A stretch of DNA of 64,000 bases from Pleomorphomonas sp. (GTDB lineage: Bacteria > Pseudomonadota > Alphaproteobacteria > Rhizobiales > Pleomorphomonadaceae). The stretch is from positions 1-64,000 of the forward strand of contig JARKNW010000165.1 in the NCBI GenBank assembly GCA_029976075.1, written 5' to 3'. Below the pieces are notes generated by a model, which saw only the letters and a program-made list of their open reading frames with translations, did not search any database and was not told where the DNA came from. This document shows positions 34,684-44,519 of this stretch, piece after piece (the stretch's first letter is position 1; the number at the start of each line of letters is the position of its first letter). The translations under genes were made by a program, and so were the position numbers.

Positions 34684-36015
34684 TCAGCGAACCGACAGCT
34701 TATATTTTCGAATGCGGTCGTGCAGGGTGGTCTTGGCCATCTTGAGATCCTCGGCGGCGCGTGACAGCGACATGCCGTTGCGGCGCAGTGCCTCGGAAAT
34801 CAGCCGGCGTTCAAAGACCTCCAGCGTTTCCGTCAACGACCGGCGATTGTCGCCGTCCGGATCGTCGAGCGGGAATCCTTCGACGTCGCCCAGCACCCAG
34901 CGGTCAGCGGCATTCTTGAGTTCGCGCACGTTGCCCGGCCATTGGTAGGCCATCAATGCCTGCAGCTTCTCGCTGTCGACACGCGGTACCGGACGCCCAT
35001 AGCGCGCCGCGGCCTGGTGGGCAAAATGCTCGAACAGCAAGCCGATGTCGTCGCGTCTTTCGCGGAGCGGCGGCAGGCGCAGCGTTGCCACGTTGAGGCG
35101 ATAGTAGAGGTCCGCCCGGAAACGCCCCTGATCGGAAAGGTCGCGCAGGTCCGCCTTGGAGGCGGCAATGACCCGGCAATTGATCTCGATCACCTGATTG
35201 GAACCGAGGCGCTCGATGGTCCGCTCCTGAAGGACGCGCAGCAGCTTGATCTGCATCGGCATCGGCATGCTCTCGATCTCGTCGAGGAACAGCGTGCCGC
35301 CGTTGGCATGTTCGATCTTGCCGATGCGCCGCTTGGCGGCGCCCGTGAAGGCGCCGACCTCGTGGCCGAAAATCTCGCTGTCGATCAGGTTTTCAGGCAT
35401 TCCACCACAGTTGAGAGCGACGAAGTTGCCGTTCCGGCGGGGGCTCGAATCGTGAAGACATTGGGCGACCAGCTCTTTGCCGGTACCCGTCTCACCCATG
35501 ATCAGCACATCTGCCGAGGCTTGGCCGAGATCGATGATGCGCCGGCGCACCATCTGGATCTGGGGCGACTTGCCGATGATGCGGGTTTCGAGATTCTGGC
35601 CGTTCTTGAGCTGCTGGCGCAGTTCCCGGACTTCGTGCACCAGCCGGGATTTCTCGAGGGCTCGACGCGTGACCTCGACGAGATGGGTCGACGAGAAGGG
35701 CTTTTCGATAAAGTCCTGCGCTCCCTCCTTCATGGCCTGCACGGCCAGCGAGATATCGCCGTGGCCGGTCATCAGCACAACGGGCAGGTCGGCATCGAAG
35801 GCACGGATGCGCGCCATCAGCGCCATGCCATCCATGCCGGGCAGGCGGATGTCTGAAATTACCACGGCGGGTGCGTTGTCGGCGATATAGCGCCAGGCAT
35901 TCTCGGCACTGTCGACCGCGTCGGCGACGATGCCCTCCAGCACCAAAGCTTGCTGGCAGCCACGCCTGACATTGGGATCATCTTCGACGATCAGGACCTT
36001 GAACGTGTCAGGCAT
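34684..36015 (-). CDS. Sigma-54-dependent response regulator (DctD/AauR-like)
   Basis: A 443-residue enhancer-binding protein. A receiver domain (2-118) has its phospho-acceptor Asp in VVISDIRLPG. The AAA+ domain has Walker A GETGTGKE, the sigma-54 contact loop GAFTGAAKRR and Walker B GGTLFLDEIE. A Fis-type helix-turn-helix ends the protein (LSRAAEDLKMAKTTLHDRIRKY). ATG 36015 overlaps the kinase stop by 8 bp. The pair is DctB/DctD-like. Because its neighbours carry TTCGG-N4-CCGAA palindromes upstream of sigma-54 promoters, the motif I recall for Pseudomonas AauR, I favour an acidic-amino-acid role over a purely C4-dicarboxylate one. Confidence 0.85.
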   Translation of the reverse strand: MPDTFKVLIVEDDPNVRRGCQQALVLEGIVADAVDSAENAWRYIADNAPAVVISDIRLPGMDGMALMARIRAFDADLPVVLMTGHGDISLAVQAMKEGAQDFIEKPFSSTHLVEVTRRALEKSRLVHEVRELRQQLKNGQNLETRIIGKSPQIQMVRRRIIDLGQASADVLIMGETGTGKELVAQCLHDSSPRRNGNFVALNCGGMPENLIDSEIFGHEVGAFTGAAKRRIGKIEHANGGTLFLDEIESMPMPMQIKLLRVLQERTIERLGSNQVIEINCRVIAASKADLRDLSDQGRFRADLYYRLNVATLRLPPLRERRDDIGLLFEHFAHQAAARYGRPVPRVDSEKLQALMAYQWPGNVRELKNAADRWVLGDVEGFPLDDPDGDNRRSLTETLEVFERRLISEALRRNGMSLSRAAEDLKMAKTTLHDRIRKYKLSVR

Positions 36016-37822
36016 CAATGATCTCCGAAGCGACCGCGGACGGCAGGTCGAGGACAAAGAGAGCGCCGCCGCCCTCGGCGTTGAAGGCCGATAGCGAGCC
36101 TCCGAAGTCTCGGGCAATTCCGGCCGAAATGGCAAGTCCCAGTCCGAGGCCTCCCCCAGAGTCCTTGGTCGTGAAGAAAGGCTCGAACAGCCGGGTACGC
36201 ACGCTTTCGCTCAATCCCGGTCCATTGTCGCAAACCTCGATGCGGACCCGCTCCCCCTCGCGACGGGCCGACAGGCGAAGGCGCGGCTTCTCTATGCCCT
36301 CCACCGCGTCGATCGCGTTGGCAAGCAGGTTGACCAGGATCTGTTCCAGCCGGTTGGCGTCGGCGAGCACGGCAAGACCGCTTGGTTCTACTACGATTTC
36401 CGGGCGGATGGAGCGTTGCGACAAACGGCGGTCGAGAAAGAACAGGGCGTTTTCCATGGAGTGGCGCACATCGACCGGGCGAGGCTTACCGGTGGACTTG
36501 CGAGCAAAGGATTTGAGCTGACTGGTCAGGGTCCCCATGTGCGTCACGAGTTCCGAAATGAGCGTCAGGTTGCTTTCAGCTTCCTCGAGAAGTCCGCGTT
36601 GCATGAACTTGACCGTGTTGTCGGAAAGCGTGTGCAATGCGGCAAGCGGCTGGTTGAGTTCGTGGGCGAGACCCGCCGACATCTGGCCGATCACCGCAAG
36701 CTTGCCGGCATGCACCAGTTCGTCCTGCGCCTCCTTGAGCGTACGCGTGCGCTCCTCGACCTTGCGCTCCAGTTCGTCATGGGCGCGCTGCAGGGCTTCG
36801 CGGGCCCGCAGCCGCTCCCACGTGCGCACGCGCCGCTGATAGAGGGCGATCATGGCGATGCACAATATGGCGCCGCCCGCCGCTGCGAGGGCCGCGTTCA
36901 GCCAGGCCATGGTGCGGAGGTCCCCGAAGGGCGAGAGCACGGTGAGGCGCCAGTCGGTGCCCCTCAGCGGTTCCGACTGCGAGAGAAAAAGACCGGATAC
37001 GGGAAAGGCTTGCGAGGCCTCCGTCTCGGGGCGACCGAGTTGAACGATCTCGTCCTTGCCGAAACCGACGATCCCCTCCGACTTGAGGCCGAGCGGTGGC
37101 AGCGGGCGGGCATTGTAGTGGAGCGACTGCGCGAGGTCCCGGCGGCGCTCCTCGCTGAGCGGCGTCAAGGTCGTGAACTTCCACGACGGGACGGAAGCGA
37201 GAATGACGACGCCGTTCTCGTCGCTGACCAACACAGGCGCCTCGACGGTCGACCATGATTTCTCAAGCTGCTCGAGGCTCACCTTGACGACCGCCACGCC
37301 CACCGCGTGATCGTCGACCAGTATGGGCGATGACAGATAATATCCCGGCTGGCCACGGGTCGTGCCAATGCCGAAGAAGCGCCCGGTCCGCTTGGCCATG
37401 GCATCACGGTAATAGGGACGGTAGGACAAGTCCTCGCCGAGAAAGCTGTCGGGCTGATCCCAATTGCTGGTGGCGACCGCATGGCCGCGCGAATCGAGAA
37501 CGTAGATGGACAGCGAGCCGGCCCGCTTGTTGAGCTCTGCGAGATAGCGGTTGATTCGCCGCGTCAGGTCTTCGCCGCCATTGACAAGAAGGTCGACGAC
37601 ATCGCGCTCAAGGCCGAGCGTGGCTGGAAAGAAGGCATACTTGTCGATCTCGCGTTCCAGGCTGGTCTCGTAGAGATCGAGGCGCTGGCGCCCGCGCTCG
37701 GCCAGGTGGGCGAGGCTCGTTCCTTCGCTGATCTTGAATCCGAGAAAGCTCAGCGTCAGAGCCGCCGCAAGAATGGCAGGCAGCATGAGAGCGAGCGATC
37801 GCTGGGCATGGCGTTGGGTCAT
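36008..37822 (-). CDS. Sensor histidine kinase (DctB/AauS-like)
   Basis: A 604-residue membrane kinase. Two membrane segments (about residues 13-30 and 285-305) flank a periplasmic double-CACHE-type sensor containing the SYRPYYRDAM block known from DctB-like proteins. A coiled coil (RAHDELERKVEERTRTLKEA) leads to the phospho-acceptor His in GLAHELNQPLAAL and an ATPase domain with NLLANAIDAVEG, CDNGPGLS and GGGLGLGLAIS. ATG 37822 has GGAGG 11 nt upstream; ATG 37918 and TTG 37924 are in-frame alternatives. It forms a coupled pair with the response regulator and lies downstream of aspA and the symporter. Confidence 0.86.
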   Translation of the reverse strand: MTQRHAQRSLALMLPAILAAALTLSFLGFKISEGTSLAHLAERGRQRLDLYETSLEREIDKYAFFPATLGLERDVVDLLVNGGEDLTRRINRYLAELNKRAGSLSIYVLDSRGHAVATSNWDQPDSFLGEDLSYRPYYRDAMAKRTGRFFGIGTTRGQPGYYLSSPILVDDHAVGVAVVKVSLEQLEKSWSTVEAPVLVSDENGVVILASVPSWKFTTLTPLSEERRRDLAQSLHYNARPLPPLGLKSEGIVGFGKDEIVQLGRPETEASQAFPVSGLFLSQSEPLRGTDWRLTVLSPFGDLRTMAWLNAALAAAGGAILCIAMIALYQRRVRTWERLRAREALQRAHDELERKVEERTRTLKEAQDELVHAGKLAVIGQMSAGLAHELNQPLAALHTLSDNTVKFMQRGLLEEAESNLTLISELVTHMGTLTSQLKSFARKSTGKPRPVDVRHSMENALFFLDRRLSQRSIRPEIVVEPSGLAVLADANRLEQILVNLLANAIDAVEGIEKPRLRLSARREGERVRIEVCDNGPGLSESVRTRLFEPFFTTKDSGGGLGLGLAISAGIARDFGGSLSAFNAEGGGALFVLDLPSAVASEIIDA

Positions 37823-37998
37823 GGGCCGCAAGGCCTCCGGCCGGCTCCGTCTGTGCGACGGCTTCTGCTTGGCACTGGCCGGCTCGCTTGTCCAGAGATG
37901 TTGGCGAAGTGGCGGCATCGCCAAAAGTCATCCGGCTCGTTGCCGACATTCGCCGGCGGAACGCGCCGCCCGCCTCGCGGCAGGCGACGCATTGTTTG

Positions 37999-39306
37999 TC
38001 AGACGGCTTCCGGAGCGGTGCCCGCCTCGATTTCCTCGACGCTTTCCTGGTCTTCGTAGGCGTTTTCCCACTTGGCGATGACGGCCGTGGCGATCGAGTT
38101 GCCGAGCACGTTGGTCGCAGTGCGGCCCATGTCGAGGAACACGTCGATACCCATGATCAGGAGTACGCCGGCTTCCGGCAGATGGAACATCGGCATCACC
38201 GCGGCGACGACGACCAGCGCCGAGCGCGGCACGCCGGCGATACCCTTCGACGACACCATCAGCACCAGGAGCATGGTGATCTGGGTGCCGAGATCCATCG
38301 GGATGTTATAGGCCTGCGCCACGAACAGGGCGGCGAAGGTAGTGTAGATCATCGAGCCGTCGAGGTTGAACGAGTAACCGAGCGGCAGCACGAAGCCGAT
38401 GACGCGCTCGGAAATGCCGAGACGCTTCAGGGCTTCCATGACGCGCGGATAGGCGGCCTCGCTCGACGCGGTCGAGAAGCCGAGGATCATCGGATCGCGA
38501 ACGGCGCTGAGCAGCGGGAACACCTTGTTCTTCAGCACGAGGTAGGCGAGGCCGATCAGCACGGCCCAGAGGACCACGAGAGCGAAATAGAACCCGCCCA
38601 TCACCTTGCCGTAGACCACCAGCACGCCGAGGCCCTGCGTGGTGACCACGTTGGCGATGGCCGCGAAAACGCCGATCGGGGCGAACAGCATCACGTAGCC
38701 CGTTACCTTGAGCATGACGGGAACGGCACCCTCGATGGTGGTCGCCAGCGTATCGGCCGCTTTGATGTGGCGAACGTTGCCGAGCGCCAGGCCGAAGAAC
38801 ACCGAGAACACGACGATCTGCAGGATCTCGTTGCCGGCCATGGCCTCGAAGATGTTGCGCGGGAAGACGTGGGTCAGGAAGTCCTTGAGGTTCAAGGACG
38901 ACGTCTTGAGATCGACCGCGGCGTTGACGTCCGGCAGCGGAATGCTGAGGCTGCCGCCCGGCTGCAGCACGTTGGCGAGGATGAGGCCGATGGTCAGCGA
39001 CAGGAGCGAAGCCATCAGGAACCAGCCGATGGCCCGGCCACCGATGCGGCCGACGGTCTTGGCATCCCCCATGTTGACAAGGCCTGAAACCAGCGTCGAG
39101 AAGATCAGCGGCGCGATGATCATCTTGATGAGGCGGAGGAAGATGTCCGTCATCATTGCGAAGTAGCTGGCGACTGCCTTGGCGTCATCCGGTGTGGCGG
39201 CCGTCTTGTTGCAGACATAGCCCGCGAAGATACCGAGGAGCATGGCGAGCAGAATGTAGGTCGATTGACGCGACTTCTTCTGCGGTGTCGTGTTTATGGC
39301 GTGCAT
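37999..39306 (-). CDS. Dicarboxylate/acidic amino acid:cation symporter (DAACS family)
   Basis: A 435-residue sodium- or proton-coupled carrier of the DctA/GltP family. Conserved blocks are FLRLIKMIIAPLIFSTLV, the re-entrant Ser-rich loop FSTASSEAAYP, the NLDGSMIY substrate and cation site, and MGRTATNVLGNSIATAV. It starts 30 bp after aspA and is followed by the kinase gene, so aspA, this gene and the two-component genes probably form one operon. The substrate could be aspartate/glutamate, C4-dicarboxylates or both; the aspartase and asparaginase neighbours favour aspartate. Confidence 0.88.
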   Translation of the reverse strand: MHAINTTPQKKSRQSTYILLAMLLGIFAGYVCNKTAATPDDAKAVASYFAMMTDIFLRLIKMIIAPLIFSTLVSGLVNMGDAKTVGRIGGRAIGWFLMASLLSLTIGLILANVLQPGGSLSIPLPDVNAAVDLKTSSLNLKDFLTHVFPRNIFEAMAGNEILQIVVFSVFFGLALGNVRHIKAADTLATTIEGAVPVMLKVTGYVMLFAPIGVFAAIANVVTTQGLGVLVVYGKVMGGFYFALVVLWAVLIGLAYLVLKNKVFPLLSAVRDPMILGFSTASSEAAYPRVMEALKRLGISERVIGFVLPLGYSFNLDGSMIYTTFAALFVAQAYNIPMDLGTQITMLLVLMVSSKGIAGVPRSALVVVAAVMPMFHLPEAGVLLIMGIDVFLDMGRTATNVLGNSIATAVIAKWENAYEDQESVEEIEAGTAPEAV

Positions 39307-39336
39307 TTGCGTGAACCTTGGGTTTCCTGATTATCG

Positions 39337-40770
<1,434 letters not shown>

Positions 40771-40822
40771 CACTCTCTCCCAGTTTTCAGCCCCCTTCGC
40801 CCAAGAGGGCATAGCGGTATCG

Positions 40823-40837
40823 GCAAGGCGCGTGCCA
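40823..40837 (-). promoter_or_regulatory. Sigma-54 promoter of aspA
   Basis: On the minus strand the sequence reads TGGCAC-GCGCC-TTGC (40837 to 40823), a perfect -24/-12 element. Transcription would start near 40811, 41 bp before the aspA ATG. The DctD/AauR-like activator encoded at the end of the same cluster is the natural partner. Confidence 0.82.
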
Positions 40838-40905
40838 ACGACGCCGAGAATTCGGATCTGACAAGCTATTGTTATTTAATGATATTTTTAAAGGCGAAGA
40901 TCGCG

Positions 40906-40925
40906 TCGTTCGGAAATCCGAACGA
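40906..40925. promoter_or_regulatory. Enhancer-type palindrome upstream of aspA
   Basis: TCGTTCGGA-AA-TCCGAACGA has 9-bp perfect arms and contains TTCGG-N4-CCGAA. Its centre is about 105 bp upstream of the predicted aspA start site, the usual distance for an enhancer-binding protein. Four similar sites occur nearby. Confidence 0.75.
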
Positions 40926-41042
40926 TATGGCCGCATTGTGGCGCAATGGCTCGACCGGTAGGTAGCGCTGTTGCGAATCATTCTTAGGTGCATCAATTTA
41001 TCATATTGATATCAATAGGATTTTCACCGATCCTGCGCGGTT

Positions 41043-41060
41043 CGTTCGGGAATCCGAACG
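41043..41060. promoter_or_regulatory. Enhancer-type palindrome upstream of the fumarase gene, site 1
   Basis: CGTTCGG-GAAT-CCGAACG has 7-bp perfect arms and the same TTCGG-N4-CCGAA core as the aspA site. It lies about 163 bp upstream of the predicted fumarase start site. Confidence 0.7.
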
Positions 41061-41072
41061 CACTTGATATCT

Positions 41073-41090
41073 CGTTCGATGCCGCGAACG
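41073..41090. promoter_or_regulatory. Enhancer-type palindrome upstream of the fumarase gene, site 2 (variant)
   Basis: CGTTCG-ATGCCG-CGAACG keeps the outer half-sites at the same 18-bp overall spacing but lacks the inner GG/CC. Its centre is exactly 30 bp from site 1, so both would face the same side of the helix. Confidence 0.5.
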
Positions 41091-41188
41091 GCGGCAAAAA
41101 AGTGGCCAGCTTCATTCATCCCATTGGACGAGACGCCCGGTATTGGCCCTGCCGTGACGGCGCGCTAGAGAGGCCGCCACGCATTTTC

Positions 41189-41203
41189 CGGCGCCGAGGT
41201 TGC
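41189..41203 (+). promoter_or_regulatory. Possible sigma-54 promoter of the fumarase gene
   Basis: CGGCGC-CGAGG-TTGC keeps the essential GG and GC ten bases apart and matches 8 of 10 consensus positions. The start site would be near 41215, 21 bp before the ATG. It is weaker than the aspA element, so this is tentative. Confidence 0.45.
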
Positions 41204-41235
41204 GCCAGCCGATTCCTCGACGGGAGGATAATCCG

Positions 41236-42852
41236 ATGTCCGATGATACGAGTGGCCTGTTTCCCCTCGCAGCCGATAATACGCCGTACCGCAAGCTGAC
41301 GAGCGATCTGGTGAGCACGGCAAACTTCGAGGGCGAGAGCGTCCTGAAGGTCGAGCCCGAGGCGCTACGGCTTCTTGCGTCGACGGCTTTTGACGACATC
41401 AATCACCTGCTGCGTCCAACCCATCTTGGCCAGCTCGCGTCGATCCTTGAGGATCCCGAGGCGACCGACAACGATCGCTTCGTTGCCTATGATCTCCTGA
41501 AGAACGCCTGCATATCGGCGAGGGGCGTTCTGCCGATGTGTCAGGATACCGGCACGGCCATCATCTCGGCCAAAAAGGGCCGTCGCGTCTGGACGGCTGG
41601 TGGCGATTCCGCAGCGCTCGGTCAAGGCGTGCGCGACGCCTACGCAGCCAAGAACCTGCGCTATTCCCAGCTCGCTCCCCTTACCCTGTTCGATGAGGTC
41701 AATACCGGCGACAACCTACCGGCACAGATCGACATCTATGCCGAGGGTGAGGATGCCTACAAGTTTCTGTTCGTCGCCAAGGGCGGCGGCTCGGCCAACA
41801 AGACCTTCCTTTTTCAGGGAACGCCGTCGCTTCTGACCCACGATCGCATGCTGGCGTTCATCAAGGACAAGATCCTGACGCTCGGCACAGCCGCCTGTCC
41901 GCCCTACCACTTGGCGATCGTCATCGGCGGGACGTCGGCGGAGATGAATCTCAAGACGGTCAAGCTTGCCTCGACCAAGGCGCTCGACGGCTTGCCGACG
42001 GCCGGATCATCCGCCGGCCACGCCTTCCGTGATCTCGCCTTCGAGGCCGAGGTGTTCAAGGCAACACAGGCCACCGGCGTCGGGGCCCAGTTCGGCGGCA
42101 AGTACTTCTGTCACGACGTGCGTGTCATTCGTCTGCCACGCCATGGCGCCTCGCTGCCGATCGGCATTGGCGTGTCCTGTTCGGCTGACCGGCAGGCGTT
42201 CGGCAAGATCACCTGTGACGGCGTGTTCCTCGAAGAGCTCGAGCACAACCCGGCTCGCTTTCTGCCGGACATTGATGCGCGCAGTCTCGGCGGAACGGTG
42301 GTTGAGATCGACCTCAACCAGCCGATGGGCGAAATCCTCAAGACGCTGTCGCGCCATCCGATCCGCACCCGCCTCAGCCTCAATGGCCCGATGATCGTCG
42401 CCCGGGACCTGGCTCACGCCCGCTTGCGGGAGCGGCTGGAACGCGGCGAGCTGTTGCCCGACTATTTCAAGAACCACCCGATCTATTACGCCGGGCCGGC
42501 AAAGACCCCGCAGAACTATGCCTCGGGCTCCTTTGGCCCCACCACGGCCGGCCGCATGGACTCCTACGTCGATCAGTTTCAAGGCGCTGGTGGTTCAATG
42601 GTGATGCTGGCCAAGGGTAATCGCTCACGCGTCGTGCGCGACGCCTGTGCCCGTCACGGCGGCTTCTATCTTGGTTCGATCGGCGGTCCGGCGGCTCGCC
42701 TCGCCCGCGATTGCATCAAGAAGGTGGAACTCGTCGAGTTTCCCGAACTCGGCATGGAGGCAGTCTGGAAGATCGATGTCGTCGACTTTCCTGCTTTCAT
42801 CGTCATCGATGACAAGGGCAACGATCTCTTCGCCGAACTCAACCTCGGCTGA
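41236..42852 (+). CDS. Class I (iron-sulfur) fumarate hydratase
   Basis: A 538-residue fumarase of the oxygen-sensitive [4Fe-4S] class, converting fumarate to malate. Cluster cysteines are seen in VLPMCQDTGTA, GGKYFCHDVRVIRLPRHGAS and IGVSCSADRQ. Alpha-type and beta-type domains are fused as in FumA/FumB (SFGPTTAGRMDSYVD and GSIGGPAARLARDCI in the C-terminal part). GGGAGGA lies 7 nt before ATG 41236; the frame extends upstream but without a better start. It processes the fumarate released by aspartase and lies between shared enhancer-type palindromes. Confidence 0.9.
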   Translation: MSDDTSGLFPLAADNTPYRKLTSDLVSTANFEGESVLKVEPEALRLLASTAFDDINHLLRPTHLGQLASILEDPEATDNDRFVAYDLLKNACISARGVLPMCQDTGTAIISAKKGRRVWTAGGDSAALGQGVRDAYAAKNLRYSQLAPLTLFDEVNTGDNLPAQIDIYAEGEDAYKFLFVAKGGGSANKTFLFQGTPSLLTHDRMLAFIKDKILTLGTAACPPYHLAIVIGGTSAEMNLKTVKLASTKALDGLPTAGSSAGHAFRDLAFEAEVFKATQATGVGAQFGGKYFCHDVRVIRLPRHGASLPIGIGVSCSADRQAFGKITCDGVFLEELEHNPARFLPDIDARSLGGTVVEIDLNQPMGEILKTLSRHPIRTRLSLNGPMIVARDLAHARLRERLERGELLPDYFKNHPIYYAGPAKTPQNYASGSFGPTTAGRMDSYVDQFQGAGGSMVMLAKGNRSRVVRDACARHGGFYLGSIGGPAARLARDCIKKVELVEFPELGMEAVWKIDVVDFPAFIVIDDKGNDLFAELNLG

Positions 42853-42892
42853 GCAATCGGCCGACTGGAAGTCTCCCAGCAGGGATACCCGT

Positions 42893-42910
42893 CATTCGGA
42901 AAGCCGAACA
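42893..42910. promoter_or_regulatory. Enhancer-type palindrome in the fumarase-asparaginase gap, distal site
   Basis: CATTCGG-AAAG-CCGAACA contains TTCGG-N4-CCGAA. It lies 40 bp after the fumarase stop and about 340 bp upstream of the predicted asparaginase start site, so it may be an auxiliary site. Confidence 0.6.
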
Positions 42911-43122
42911 ACCTCGACATAGGGATCGGTTCGGCGCTCAATCGTCCTAGGGAATCGAACGATATCCAATCCACCGCTGCCCGTTGGGCGGCGGTGGATT
43001 GCTTTTCGGGGGTAAAACTCACTCGTCGAGGCTTTGTGGTGTTTGGGGGGCGACGCGGAAGACGACGTCTCGCAGGGGCGGCGGCCAAACCACGTACGGC
43101 TTTTCGAACGATCTTCGGAGGA

Positions 43123-43140
43123 AGTTCGGGGAACCGAACG
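43123..43140. promoter_or_regulatory. Enhancer-type palindrome upstream of asparaginase, proximal site
   Basis: AGTTCGG-GGAA-CCGAACG contains TTCGG-N4-CCGAA. Its centre is about 110 bp upstream of the predicted start site, nearly the same distance as for aspA. Confidence 0.72.
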
Positions 43141-43214
43141 GAGTTCAAACCTTGGGAAACAAGGAAAGCATTATTCATCAATAGGTTAAATTGGATGTGA
43201 GGCTGCGCGTGCGC

Positions 43215-43229
43215 TGGCATATGGCTTGC
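43215..43229 (+). promoter_or_regulatory. Sigma-54 promoter of asparaginase gene
   Basis: TGGCAT-ATGGC-TTGC differs from the -24/-12 consensus at one position only. The start site would be near 43241, 73 bp before the asparaginase ATG at 43314. Confidence 0.75.
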
Positions 43230-43313
43230 TCAATCCGTTTTGCATCGGTCCGCCAAGGAGGAGGGACCGACCCCGAGAGTTCTCGGAGTGACAAAGCAAA
43301 AGCGGAGGAACGC

Positions 43314-44405
43314 ATGACCAAGATTGAGCTCATGACCAGATTTGCCGTGGCGCCGGTGTTCGCGCTGTCGCTTGCCTGGTCTGGCTATGCGGCGGAGGCC
43401 GCCGACGCCGGCCATCTGCCGAACATCACGATTCTCGCGACCGGCGGCACCATTGCCGGAACGGGCGCCAACAGTACCACCACCGTCGGCTACACCGCCG
43501 CCAAGGTCGGCGTCGAGGCACTGATCGACGCGGTGCCTGAAATCAAGAAGGTCGCCAACGTCAAGGGCGAACAGATTTTCCAGATTGCCAGCGAGAGCAT
43601 GACCAACGATCACTGGCTGAAGCTGGCAAAGCGCGTCAACACCCTGCTGGCTCAGTCCGACGTTGATGGCATCGTCATCACGCACGGCACCGACACGCTC
43701 GAGGAAACCGCCTATTTTCTCGATCTGACGGTCAAGTCGGAAAAGCCGGTGGTGATGATCGGCGCCATGCGCCCGTCGACGGCGATCTCGGCCGATGGCC
43801 CCGTCAACATCTATAACGCGGTCGTGCTCGCCGGTTCCAAGGAGGCCGAAGGCAAGGGCGTCATGATCGCCATGAACGACGAGATCAGCGCCGCCCGCGA
43901 CGTGACCAAGACCAACACCTCGCTGACCAGCACCTTCCGCACGCCGGAACTGGGCGTCATCGGTTACATGCAGGACAATGCGCCGCATTTTTATCGGCAA
44001 TCGCTGCGTAAGCACACCGCTCAGGCCGAGTTCGACGTGAGCAACCTCGACAAGCTGCCGGCGGTGGACATCGTCTATGGCTATGCCAACGTCAATCCGA
44101 TCGCCCTCAACGCGTTCGTCGGGGCTGGTGACAAGGGCATCGTCTACGCCGCTGTCGGTGACGGCAGCCTTGGCGCCGGTATCAAGCCCGACCTCATCGA
44201 GGCTCGCAAGAAGGGCGTCGTCGTGGTTCGCTCTTCGCGCGTCGGCAACGGCATCGTCGCCCGGAATGGCGAGGCCAATGACGATGAGTTGGATTTCGTG
44301 GTGTCCGATACGCTCAATCCGCAGAAGGCCCGCATCCTGCTGATGCTGGCGCTGACCAAGACCGCCGACACCAAGGCGATCCAGAACATGTACTACACGT
44401 ACTGA
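43314..44405 (+). CDS. ansB: Periplasmic (type II) L-asparaginase
   Basis: A 363-residue asparaginase hydrolysing L-asparagine to aspartate and ammonia. A signal peptide covers about the first 30 residues (APVFALSLAWSGYAAEA). The two catalytic threonine motifs are ILATGGTIAGTG and GIVITHGTDTLEETAYFL, and the C-terminal block VVVRSSRVGNG is also typical. The signal peptide makes it the periplasmic type II form. ATG 43314 has GGAGGAA upstream; the frame extends upstream through the promoter and is not coding there. It supplies aspartate for the symporter and aspartase encoded nearby. Confidence 0.9.
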   Translation: MTKIELMTRFAVAPVFALSLAWSGYAAEAADAGHLPNITILATGGTIAGTGANSTTTVGYTAAKVGVEALIDAVPEIKKVANVKGEQIFQIASESMTNDHWLKLAKRVNTLLAQSDVDGIVITHGTDTLEETAYFLDLTVKSEKPVVMIGAMRPSTAISADGPVNIYNAVVLAGSKEAEGKGVMIAMNDEISAARDVTKTNTSLTSTFRTPELGVIGYMQDNAPHFYRQSLRKHTAQAEFDVSNLDKLPAVDIVYGYANVNPIALNAFVGAGDKGIVYAAVGDGSLGAGIKPDLIEARKKGVVVVRSSRVGNGIVARNGEANDDELDFVVSDTLNPQKARILLMLALTKTADTKAIQNMYYTY

Positions 44406-44456
44406 TCGGCAGGCGCCGTTCGGGGATTTCCCCGCCCGAACAATGGTGCGCCACCG

Positions 44457-44494
44457 GCCGTGTCATGCCTGGACGGGGCATGGCACGGCTTTTT
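44457..44494 (+). terminator. Intrinsic terminator after asparaginase
   Basis: A 13-pair stem with one T-G wobble (44457-44469 with 44477-44489) and a 7-nt loop is followed by five T. A second inverted repeat (GTTCGGG/CCCGAAC) lies just upstream between the stop codon and this hairpin. Confidence 0.85.
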
Positions 44495-44519
44495 CATTGA
44501 AGCTTGGTCACAAGTTTCA

